Assembly: GCA_027307115.1 (NCBI GenBank)
Contig: DAHUXN010000019.1
Location: forward strand, 1 to 50,736
Source of the DNA: Acidobacteriota bacterium
Lineage (GTDB): Bacteria; Acidobacteriota; Terriglobia; Acidiferrales; UBA7541
Direction: 5' to 3'
DNA length: 50,736 nt
Part shown: piece after piece, positions 44,143 to 50,736 of the stretch
Layout of the letters: the number at the start of each line of letters is the position of its first letter
How positions within the stretch are numbered: position 1 is the first letter of the stretch
Translations under genes and position numbers: made by a program
Notes under the pieces: generated by a model
Seen by the model: only the letters and a program-made list of their open reading frames with translations
Told to the model about the DNA's origin: nothing
Databases searched by the model: none

Positions 44143-44595
44143 ATGATGACGCATGGACACATTGCCTTGCTCGAAATCGCCATTGCCGAGGCGCGACTTG
44201 GTCTTGTCGAAGGCGGCATTCCTATTGGCGCGGCGCTGTTCGATCGCGAGGGAAAACTTCTCGGGCGCGGCCACAACCGGCGCGTTCAGGAAAATGATCC
44301 CGCAATGCACGCGGAAACGGATGCGTTTCGCAAGGCGGGCAGGCAGCAGAGCTATCGCGACAAGATTATGGTCACCACGCTTGCGCCCTGCTGGTATTGC
44401 AGCGGCCTCGTTCGCCAATTTCGCATAGGCGCGGTCGTGGTGGGCGAATCGGTGAACTTCAGCGGCGGCCTGGATTGGCTGCGCGAAAATGGTGTCGAGG
44501 TCATCGACCTTGCAAATCAGGAATGCATTAATATGTTAGGTGCTTACATCCGAAAAAATCCCGCCGTCTGGCACGAAGACATCGGCGAAGAGTAA
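44143..44595 (+). CDS. Nucleoside/cytosine deaminase
   Basis: A 150-residue zinc-dependent deaminase of the cytidine deaminase-like fold. The catalytic motifs are AMHAETDAFR (His and Glu) and TTLAPCWYCSGLV, the PCxxC zinc pair. The size, the GGIPIGAALFD segment and the GGLDWLRENGVEVI stretch recall yeast-type cytosine deaminase (Fcy1) more than tRNA adenosine deaminase TadA. It would convert cytosine or a related base. Start at 44143 (two ATGs in a row) has only a weak ribosome site. It is divergent from the kinase gene. Confidence 0.87.
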   Translation: MMTHGHIALLEIAIAEARLGLVEGGIPIGAALFDREGKLLGRGHNRRVQENDPAMHAETDAFRKAGRQQSYRDKIMVTTLAPCWYCSGLVRQFRIGAVVVGESVNFSGGLDWLRENGVEVIDLANQECINMLGAYIRKNPAVWHEDIGEE

Positions 44596-44909
44596 ATTCG
44601 AATCAACCTACTGCAAAGGGGTAAAAAAGGGGTCAAAAGGGGCGCTTTTAAAACGCCTTATACTAGACAGACCTGTCAGTCTAATTGTCGTAAAAGTTAC
44701 TACTCTCTACAGTCATCCCTTATTGACATGAGAGAGGCGCGGTCTGGCCGACAGGATGATTAAAAACGGACGTTTCGCGAGCAAATCTGGCGGCCAGTAA
44801 GGGAATCTGGAACTCTTCATTGTGAGTGCTAGCAGCCCCTGAAGCGGCATCTCTTTTTTTTCAGCAAACTGCTGGAGGCTAAACCGCTAGGCCCTCGCCG
44901 CTGCTTCTC
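44596..44909. other. Intergenic region with an operator-like palindrome
   Basis: No gene. It carries a 20-base imperfect palindrome at 44664-44683, preceded by TTATACT, and a GGCGCTTTTAAAACGCC inverted pair at 44641-44657. A TTGACA is seen at about 44722 without a good -10 partner. Confidence 0.5.
44664..44683. promoter_or_regulatory. TetR-type operator-like palindrome
   Basis: TAGACAGACCTGTCAGTCTA equals its own reverse complement at 16 of 20 positions. Sites of this form and length are bound by many TetR-family repressors. No tetR gene is nearby, and neither flanking gene starts immediately next to it. Confidence 0.45.
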
Positions 44910-47546
44910 TCACTCATGACGCAGCGCGGTCATGGGGTCGACGCGCGTCGCCCGCCACGCGGGTATGTAACATGCCACAAGAGCAACTATGGTTAGGACA
45001 GTCGCCACGCCTGCAAATGTCAACGGATCGGTCGGGGTCACGTCAAAAAGCAGACTCGCCATCAAGCGCGTCAGCGCAAGCGCGCCGGCAAGGCCGATGG
45101 CGATCCCGATGAGCGCCAGCTTCGCTCCCTGCGTGACAACCATGCGCACCACGTCTTGCCGCTGGGCCCCGAGGGTCATGCGGATGCCAATTTCGTGCGT
45201 ACGGCGCGCAACGGTGTAGGACGTCACGCCATAAAGGCCGACAGCGGCGAGTATCAGGGCGGCGATGCCGAAAAGCATGGTCAAGCTCAACTCGAATCGT
45301 TGCGGCCCGAGATATTCGGAAGAGACATGTTCCATGGTCTGAACCCGCGAAACAGGCAGAGCGGGATCGATCGATGAAAGGGCGCTGCGAATCGCAGGCA
45401 CGAGCGCGGCGTCGTCGCGCGCGCGAACCACCCAGTCCCGCAGCGTGTCTCCGATACCCGGATCCTGCATAGCTGGAAAATACATTGCCGGGCGCGGCGG
45501 GCCGGTCAGTTGGGCTTGCTTCACATTGCCAACGATTCCGACGACGGTAATCCATGGCACGTTATCACTCGCCGCGCCGAGCTTGAATCGTTTGCCAATA
45601 GCGTTGCCCCCGGGCCAGAGGCCCGCCATGCTCGCACTGATGACGGCCACAAGCGGCCTGTTCGGAGTGTCGCTCCATGAAAAACCCCGTCCTTGAACAA
45701 TCGAGATACGCATGGCGGCGAAATATCCAGGGGAGACGGAGCGAAAGTCTGCAAACGGCAATTCGCCCAGCGCGGCTGGTGGCTGACCCTCCACACTGAA
45801 GGCACGCGTGCGCCCTTGCAACGTGAGCGGGAGAAAAGTAATGCCGCCAACTCCGCGGACACCTGGCAGCGCGCCGACACGGTCCACAACCTGCCGATAA
45901 AACGCGGCCTGTTGCGCGAGAGTCGAGTATCCGGGCCCGCGCAAAATCGCCCGGAAGGTAAGGACATTCCGCGGCTGAAATCCCAGGGGAATTCCCTTGA
46001 GATGGACGAAGCTGCGCAGCAGCAGGCCGGTCCCGACCAGTACCAAGACTCCCAGGGCCATTTCCGTCACGATGAGCAGCCCATGCGAGCGGCGGTGCGC
46101 GCGGGGAACCGATTCTCGCGCTCCCTCCTGCAAAACGCTTGAAAGATTGAGCCGCGAAGATTGAAATGCAGGCGCCAGTCCAAAAATCACGCCGGCAACA
46201 AGCGACACCGCCAAAGTGAAGATACAAACCACGGCGTCCAAACGAATCCCAGGAAGGCCCAGACTTACTGGCGCATACGAACTCAAAGCGTAAATTCCCC
46301 AAAACGCAACGGCGAGGCCCAAGGCTCCGCCGGAAAATGCCAGAAGCATGCTTTCGACGAGAAGCTGCCGCACCAGTCGAACGCGGCTTGCGCCCAGCGC
46401 TGCACGCACCGCAATCTCTCGCGCACGGACCGAAGCGCGAGCGAGCATCAGGCTCGCAACGTTCGCGCAGACCATCAGTAAAAGCAATCCGACCACGCCC
46501 AAAAGTATGAAGAGCGGCCGACGCATGTTGCCCGCGACTTGCTCGCCGAGGGAGACTACGCGCACTCCCACTCCGGTGTTGGAGTCAGGATATTGCCGCG
46601 TCAGGCGCCTGGCGATGACCTGCAAGTCCGATTGTGCCTGCGCTACGGTGACTCGCGGGTTCAATCGGGCGACAACGCGCAAATAATGGCTGCCGTGGTT
46701 TGCGATCGCGTCCGGGCTGAGCGCCAAGGGCACGTAAAGCTGATCGTCTGGATCGGGGAAGCGAAAACCGCGTGGCATTACACCGATCACGCGATAATCC
46801 GCCCCATCGAGTTGAATCGCGCGTCCGACAACGCTCTTGTCGCCGCCAAAGTGGCTCATCCATAAGCCGTAACCAAGCAGAGCGACATGCGAGGCGCCAG
46901 GGCGATCTTCTTCAGCGGTGAAAGCGCGGCCCGCGATCGGGTAAGTTTGCAAAACGGAGAAAATGTCCGACGAGAACGCTTCGCCCTCGACGCGCACGGG
47001 CTCTCCGCTGCCAGTCAGGTTCCAGCTTCGATAACCGATGGCCGCCATGCTGCTGAAAACGGTGCTCTGTTTTTTCCAATCCATATAATTCCCGGGCGCT
47101 GGTGTATTTTCGCTGTTTTGATAATGCGGCAAGTGCACGTCTTCCCAGACCATGACGAGCTGCTGCGGATTTGGGTAGGGCAATTCGCTTAGCAGAACTG
47201 CATCAATCATCGAGAAAATGGCGGTGTTGGCGCCGATGCCGAGGGCTAGAGTAAGGACGGCGACGGCGGTGAAGCCGGGGGACTTGCGCAACATGCGCGC
47301 GGCGAAACGAACATCCTGCCAAAGGGTTTCGAGGAAATGTCCGGCGCGGACGCCGCGGACTTGCTCTTTCACTTGTTCGACGCCGCCCAATTCCATTTTC
47401 GCCTCCCGGCGCGCTTGGGCCGCACTCATGCCAGCGCGAATTTTTTCTTGTGCGAGCAAGTCGGCGTAGCCGCGCACTTCTTCATCGAGTTCGGCGTCCG
47501 CCCGCCGCTTGCGCCACCAATTCCGAATTGCGTTTTTCAGCCACAT
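44910..47546 (-). CDS. FtsX/MacB-type permease without ATPase (acidobacterial orphan permease)
   Basis: An 878-residue membrane protein with the permease half of a MacB-like export system. An N-terminal cytoplasmic stretch (about 1-75) with [20 protein letters not shown] is typical of the orphan permease group. After FRARML-like [33 protein letters not shown] comes a large periplasmic domain, then MacB-like transmembrane segments near 370-450 ([27 protein letters not shown]). A second, homologous half ends the protein. No ATPase is fused or adjacent. The neighbouring PadR regulator, on the same strand, probably controls it. Substrate unknown; peptide or toxin export is a guess. Confidence 0.9.
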   Translation of the reverse strand: MWLKNAIRNWWRKRRADAELDEEVRGYADLLAQEKIRAGMSAAQARREAKMELGGVEQVKEQVRGVRAGHFLETLWQDVRFAARMLRKSPGFTAVAVLTLALGIGANTAIFSMIDAVLLSELPYPNPQQLVMVWEDVHLPHYQNSENTPAPGNYMDWKKQSTVFSSMAAIGYRSWNLTGSGEPVRVEGEAFSSDIFSVLQTYPIAGRAFTAEEDRPGASHVALLGYGLWMSHFGGDKSVVGRAIQLDGADYRVIGVMPRGFRFPDPDDQLYVPLALSPDAIANHGSHYLRVVARLNPRVTVAQAQSDLQVIARRLTRQYPDSNTGVGVRVVSLGEQVAGNMRRPLFILLGVVGLLLLMVCANVASLMLARASVRAREIAVRAALGASRVRLVRQLLVESMLLAFSGGALGLAVAFWGIYALSSYAPVSLGLPGIRLDAVVCIFTLAVSLVAGVIFGLAPAFQSSRLNLSSVLQEGARESVPRAHRRSHGLLIVTEMALGVLVLVGTGLLLRSFVHLKGIPLGFQPRNVLTFRAILRGPGYSTLAQQAAFYRQVVDRVGALPGVRGVGGITFLPLTLQGRTRAFSVEGQPPAALGELPFADFRSVSPGYFAAMRISIVQGRGFSWSDTPNRPLVAVISASMAGLWPGGNAIGKRFKLGAASDNVPWITVVGIVGNVKQAQLTGPPRPAMYFPAMQDPGIGDTLRDWVVRARDDAALVPAIRSALSSIDPALPVSRVQTMEHVSSEYLGPQRFELSLTMLFGIAALILAAVGLYGVTSYTVARRTHEIGIRMTLGAQRQDVVRMVVTQGAKLALIGIAIGLAGALALTRLMASLLFDVTPTDPLTFAGVATVLTIVALVACYIPAWRATRVDPMTALRHE

Positions 47547-47628
47547 GCTCGTTCCTCATTTACTGATTACGGCTTCATGTCCTGATTTTGCTCGCCATTT
47601 ATCACTGGCCACTCGCCACTGTCTTCAC

Positions 47629-47958
47629 TCACGCTTGCAGCGCGCGCGCAATCGCCAGGGAAATGCGTCCCCAACGCCGGGTTTCGGTTTCGAGCTGCCG
47701 TCGACCCTTTTTCGTGAGCCGATAATATTTCGCGCGACGATTGTTTTCCGATTCTCCCCAGGAAGCGTTCAACCAGCCTTCCTCTTCCATGCGGTGCAGG
47801 GCGGGGAAAAGCGAGCCCGGCTTCACCTGAAATGTTCCTTTCGTGGTCTGTCCGATGCGCCGCGAAATGCCGAGGCCGTGCATCTCGCCCAGAGCGAGCG
47901 CCTTCATGATCAGCATGTCGAGCGTTCCTTGCAGCAGTTCGGTTTGCACCGGTGACAT
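47629..47958 (-). CDS. PadR-family transcriptional regulator
   Basis: A 109-residue winged-helix regulator of the PadR type (family opening LLQGTLDMLIMKALALGEMHGLGISRRI, recognition region VKPGSLFPALHRMEEEGWL, and RRAKYYRLTKKGRRQLE, the wing). It lacks the long C-terminal helix of PadR-s1, as is common in this group. A GAGGAACG site precedes the ATG at 47958. It is just upstream of the orphan permease gene and probably represses it, with derepression by a ligand. Confidence 0.93.
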   Translation of the reverse strand: MSPVQTELLQGTLDMLIMKALALGEMHGLGISRRIGQTTKGTFQVKPGSLFPALHRMEEEGWLNASWGESENNRRAKYYRLTKKGRRQLETETRRWGRISLAIARALQA

Positions 47959-48419
47959 TCGTTCCTCCTATAGATGTTCTGTAGCACCAGAGGTTAGCTC
48001 CGCTCCTATCGAATGTCAATACGTAGGTGCGCGCAGGGATGTTTTTTTGATCTGTTGAAACGGACGTCGAAGCAAAGTCGCTGGACTGTAGTCCGTCTCA
48101 TGGACGCCCTGGCCGAGTGTGCTTCGGGCCTCAGAGGTTAAAACCCCTGAAATTTCAGGACTCTTCGGCACGGCTGAAGAGCCTGCGCGAAGACTGCCAA
48201 ATCGTCACCTCAGCGGTTAAAGCCGCGGTGACAGCCCACCGGTTACGGCACGGTTGAAAACCGTGCCCTGACGCAGAAACCGAGGTTCTCACACAGACTC
48301 TGAAGCCGCGCCCTGACCAAGGCCGTTTGTGAGATGACTGGACGACTTCTAACTTGCGAGCAGGGAGGGAACCACAGGGAAGGAACTACCGCGAAGAAAA
48401 TCGATGAGAAATCAATGAT
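47959..48419. other. Intergenic region with degenerate hairpin repeats
   Basis: No gene. Several short hairpins with GAA or AAA loops lie here, among them GGCACGGTT-GAA-AACCGTGCC (48247-48267). Others around 48135-48230 (CAGAGGTTAAAACCCCTG and GCGGTTAAAGCCGC) and a partial GGCACGGCTGAAG copy near 48167 are similar in form. These look like dispersed intergenic repeat elements of the genome. Confidence 0.6.
48245..48272 (-). repeat. Dispersed GGCACGG intergenic hairpin (copy B)
   Basis: Reverse complement reads GTCAGGGCACGGTTTTCAAC then CGTGCCGT, the same flank and stem as copy A at 6716-6742, with a perfect 9-pair stem here. Confidence 0.6.
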
Positions 48420-49259
48420 TCAGCGCTTGGGCATCAGGCGGTTGGCTTCGGGGAACGGCATTGCATCTGCAAACACGGAGAAATCTCCGCTGTCGCGAAG
48501 CTGTTTCGCGATGCGCGAAACAATCGTCATGGTGACGCGCATAGGCCCGCCGCCGACGCTGACGCGCGCGACGCCGAGCTTTTCGAGTTCACGCGCGGGA
48601 GGCGTTCCCGCCCGTCCCAAAATATTCAACGGTCCGCGCACGCCGCGCACGAGGCGTTCAATCGTCGCCACGTCGTTCACGCCGGGAGCAAATAAGCACG
48701 GAGCGCCAGCGTCTCGATAGGCGTTCAGGCGCTCGATGGTGCGTTCGGCGCGCGTCGATGGCTCGCCGACTTCTTCCAGATAAATATCGGTGCGCGCGTT
48801 CAGGACCAGATCGACGCCCATTTTCTTGCCCGCGGCGAGCATGGCGCGGATTTTTTCTTTCTGGAGTGATATTTCAAACAGCTTGCCGGAACCTTCGCCC
48901 ATCGCATCTTCGAGATTCAATCCCACGGCGCCCGCCCCGATTGCGGCGCGAGCAGTCGCAGCCATGTCGTCGGGCGTTTCGCCGTAGCCTGCTTCCATGT
49001 CCGCCGTCACTGGCACGGAAACGGCGCGAACGATTCGCGCCACCACTTCGAGCATTTCGTCGCGGCGGATTATTTGGCCGTCGGGATATCCAAGTGAATT
49101 TGCGATTCCGGAACTTGTGGTGGCGATGGCAGGGAAGCCGGCGTCTTCGAAAATGCGCGCGCTGGCGACGTCCCATGCATTCGGAAGCACAAGAATGTGC
49201 GGACCATGATGCAGCGAGAGAAAAAGCTTGGCTTTTTCGGCTTGTGTGAGGGGCGGCAT
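48420..49259 (-). CDS. PEP mutase/isocitrate lyase superfamily protein
   Basis: A 279-residue TIM-barrel enzyme of the isocitrate lyase/PEP mutase family. Landmarks are LPNAWDVASARIFEDAGFPAIATTSSGIANSLGYPDG, VTADMEAGYGETPDD and GAVGLNLEDAMG; the lyase loop KKCGH is absent, as in PEP mutase-like members. Substrate cannot be read; C-C or C-P bond cleavage of an oxaloacetate-like acid is typical. ATG 49259 begins the conserved MPPLTQAEKAKLF segment; the longer frame to 49478 lacks family sequence. It lies about 40 bases after the small hypothetical gene, same strand. Confidence 0.88.
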   Translation of the reverse strand: MPPLTQAEKAKLFLSLHHGPHILVLPNAWDVASARIFEDAGFPAIATTSSGIANSLGYPDGQIIRRDEMLEVVARIVRAVSVPVTADMEAGYGETPDDMAATARAAIGAGAVGLNLEDAMGEGSGKLFEISLQKEKIRAMLAAGKKMGVDLVLNARTDIYLEEVGEPSTRAERTIERLNAYRDAGAPCLFAPGVNDVATIERLVRGVRGPLNILGRAGTPPARELEKLGVARVSVGGGPMRVTMTIVSRIAKQLRDSGDFSVFADAMPFPEANRLMPKR

Positions 49260-49302
49260 GTCGATCAACGTGCGCGGATGCACGAATGCGAGTGCGAAAT
49301 GT

Positions 49303-49749
49303 TTAGTGTTTTTCTTCCGCCGAATGCGCGCCGACTGTTTCGTCCGGAACGTCGCCAACGCGTCCCTTAAGGCGGTCGTAAACGGAGTAAGCGCAGGTTG
49401 AGCCGAGCGCCTCGTTGTAATACGTGGGCACGCCGAGCGCCGAGCGAAGCTCTTCGTTGAATCTCCGCAGGTCCGCAAGCTCGCTGACGATGGCCGGCAG
49501 TTTGCGTTTGTCCCTGGTGATCAGAAATTTCTGGTAGCCGGCATCCCACAGTTGCGTAAACTGCCCCATTTTCATGATAGCGGGCAGCTCGGTCATTTGA
49601 TACTCGCCGTCGGGGGCTTTGCGAAATTCCGCGCCGCAATTATATTTCTCGACGCGCGCCACTCCGCCGGAGCTGCGCACGGTGAATCCGAATTGCGGCA
49701 GCGCCGCTTCGATTTGTTTCGCCGGAAATTTTGCGTTCACATACCACAT
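49303..49749 (-). CDS. Conserved-looking hypothetical protein
   Basis: A 148-residue protein from the ATG at 49749 (a longer frame starts at 49809). It begins MWYVNAKFPAKQIEAALPQFGF, then RVEKYNCGAEFRKAPDGEYQMTE and ITRDKRKLPAIVSELADLRR, and ends in acidic and basic residues. No family is recognised. It has no signal or membrane segment, so it is probably cytoplasmic, and it lies just upstream of the PEP mutase-like gene on the same strand. Codon use is coherent with its neighbours as judged by eye. Confidence 0.55.
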   Translation of the reverse strand: MWYVNAKFPAKQIEAALPQFGFTVRSSGGVARVEKYNCGAEFRKAPDGEYQMTELPAIMKMGQFTQLWDAGYQKFLITRDKRKLPAIVSELADLRRFNEELRSALGVPTYYNEALGSTCAYSVYDRLKGRVGDVPDETVGAHSAEEKH

Positions 49750-49885
49750 AGCCACACTAGAGTAAGTATTTCGATGCGGAGTTGTAAAGCGCCAAATTTC
49801 GTGATCCATCCATTTTAGTGTGCTTGAGATACTAAGCCCTCGTCATATAATCGGCGCGTTTCTGCATTCAAAAAGGGCGGTGTTT

Positions 49886-50053
49886 ATGTGGTGGAGGCGC
49901 GCGGGGCGTAAGAAAGTCTTACCGGCACCCAAGTGCGACTGCGAATGCATCCGTTGCGGAATCGGAGAGCATTGCGGCAAAAAACCGGCCTGCGGTCATC
50001 CAACGTGGGCGGACTTGTACTCTACGCCTGAGCGAAAGAAGCCCGAGAAGTAG
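49886..50053 (+). CDS. Small cysteine-rich protein
   Basis: A 55-residue product with six cysteines in the core CDCECIRCGIGEHCGKKPACGH. The pattern CxCxxC plus C and CxH could hold zinc or an iron-sulfur centre. It starts with a basic, Trp-rich MWWRRAGRKK and ends in basic residues. An AAGGGCGG sequence is 8 bases upstream of the ATG. No family recognised; overlap of the 3' end with the next gene on the other strand (50022) is 32 bases. Confidence 0.45.
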   Translation: MWWRRAGRKKVLPAPKCDCECIRCGIGEHCGKKPACGHPTWADLYSTPERKKPEK

Positions 50054-50219
50054 AGTCCGACGTTTTTCTCGTTTCCTTTTGCATCCATTCCGTGAACAAA
50101 ACCTGAAACTCGTCGTGCGTGTAAACGCCCTTGTGAATCAAAAGAGTGTTCATCGCGTACACGGTCGCCATAAATCGTTCATCCCGACTAGCGATCCTCA
50201 AGGCTTCCTCATAAGACAC
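50022..50219 (-). CDS. Small hypothetical protein
   Basis: A 65-residue product starting at a GTG (50219) with GGAGG six bases upstream. The helical segments SYEEALRIASRDERFMATVYAMNTLL and GVYTHDEFQVLFTEWMQKE look like a small soluble helical protein. No family recognised. Its 3' end overlaps the cysteine-rich gene, so at most one of the two may be real along the full overlap. Confidence 0.55.
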   Translation of the reverse strand: MSYEEALRIASRDERFMATVYAMNTLLIHKGVYTHDEFQVLFTEWMQKETRKTSDSTSRASFAQA

Positions 50220-50559
50220 AAAGCACCTCCACATAAAATTCCAGGCAGAAAAACTTAGACGTAGAATTCTGCGAACATTTTCGATCGAGTAAACTACCCA
50301 GCACGGTTCCCACCAGCTTACGATATATCAGTGCATTTCTGATTCCCACCACTTTCTGTCACTTTGTACCACTTTCTATCGCTTCGTGCCACCTTGTTGC
50401 TCCGCAAGGAACGCCGTTTTCCCTGTGAACATAGGCCGGCCCTGCACAATTCGCACCGGATACGCGGTCACGAAACAGGTTCGTTGGTGTCAATCCGTCT
50501 GCAAAAATCAGCGGTGCTGGTTCTTGAGACTCGAATACTCATATGCTATGGTTTTCGGC
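50220..50559. other. Intergenic region with ten-base phased repeats
   Basis: No gene seen. The stretch 50351-50400 holds five ten-base units of the form (A/G)C(T/C)TT(C/G)TGTC, so short T-runs recur at about one helical turn. The remainder shows no other structure. Confidence 0.5.
50351..50400 (+). repeat. Five degenerate ten-base tandem units
   Basis: Units read ACTTTCTGTC, ACTTTGTACC, ACTTTCTATC, GCTTCGTGCC and ACCTTGTTGC. The first and third differ at one base. T-tracts in phase with the helix can bend DNA; this is upstream of the DinB-like gene start by about 160 bases. Confidence 0.6.
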
Positions 50560-50736
50560 ATGAATCCCTACGCATCGCATTTGGGGGACCGAGACCCTCA
50601 GCAAGTGATCGCCGCGACCGCCGGTCAGCTCGCCTCCGCGATTCGCACGCTCGGCCCGGAACGCGCCGATCAGCCGCCCGCGCCGGGAAAGTGGAGCGTA
50701 CGCGAAATCATCTGCCATTTGGCGGATTGCGAAATC
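50560..50736 (+). CDS. DinB-superfamily protein, N-terminal part
   Basis: A partial gene cut by the right edge. The reading frame gives 59 codons, MNPYASHLGDRDPQQVIAATAGQL then APGKWSVREIICHLADCEI. The WSVREI...HLAD segment is the DinB_2/YfiT-like motif, where the His belongs to a metal site. An in-frame ATG 12 bases earlier is also possible. Such proteins are often thiol transferases (bacillithiol-like) or of unknown role. Confidence 0.8.
   Translation, partial: MNPYASHLGDRDPQQVIAATAGQLASAIRTLGPERADQPPAPGKWSVREIICHLADCEI

Noticed and set aside
44910-47546. Complete ABC transporter
   Set aside because: No Walker A or signature motif is in the gene or in the neighbours; it is a permease only.

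Overview
The window looks like a chromosomal segment of an Acidobacteriota bacterium (Terriglobia-like). I infer this from gene content, not from a database search. The clues are an FtsX/MacB-type permease lacking an ATPase and sitting beside a PadR regulator (the 'acidobacterial duplicated orphan permease' arrangement), two very similar membrane Ser/Thr kinases with TPR or beta-propeller C-termini, a secreted protein made of Asp-Arg-Arg-rich repeats, and dispersed GGCACGG hairpins between genes. DNA is moderately GC-rich and gene-dense. No rRNA, tRNA or CRISPR array was found.

Layout. 1-480 (-) is the N-terminal part of dnaK, running off the left edge, with a strong promoter overlapped by a HAIR-like inverted repeat. 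844-6635 (+) holds a DsbA-like protein with a MauE-like membrane partner, an FmdE-like zinc protein, a small secreted protein, a dipeptidyl-peptidase IV and a secreted metallo-beta-lactamase-fold enzyme. 6811-11139 (-) holds a DUF983 protein, a TPR kinase and a DUF1579 protein. 11392-16928 (+) holds a zinc alcohol dehydrogenase and a three-subunit xanthine dehydrogenase/aldehyde oxidase-type molybdoenzyme, tightly coupled, with a small Cys-rich protein behind it.

17503-19670 (-) is an accessory island: a toxin-antitoxin pair (HigB/HigA-like) followed by a two-gene unit made of a CD-NTase (SMODS-type nucleotidyltransferase) and a SLATT two-transmembrane protein. The latter pair has the build of a minimal CBASS anti-phage system and is the most interesting system in the window. 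The island is bordered by gene-poor, repeat-bearing DNA (about 16.9-17.5 and 19.7-20.7 kb), the right side carrying three copies of a REP-like hairpin.

20693-26850 holds secreted or envelope proteins (DUF1326, an unknown secreted protein, a zinc-ribbon protein with a pilin-like tail), an acidic/basic two-block protein, an MltD-like LysM transglycosylase and an M20 peptidase. 27139-33662 (+) holds a TPR-GAF-degenerate GGDEF protein, then thiolase, 3-hydroxyacyl-CoA dehydrogenase, enoyl-CoA hydratase, ribH and nusB. 34453-41167 (-) holds a PhzF-like isomerase, the three enzymes that make GDP-mannose from fructose-6-phosphate (ManA-type isomerase, phosphomannomutase, guanylyltransferase), an aspartate-type aminotransferase and coaD. 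41230-44028 (-) is a second kinase with a beta-propeller. The remainder holds a nucleoside deaminase, the orphan permease with PadR, a PEP mutase/isocitrate lyase-family protein, several small hypothetical genes and the start of a DinB-like gene at the right edge.
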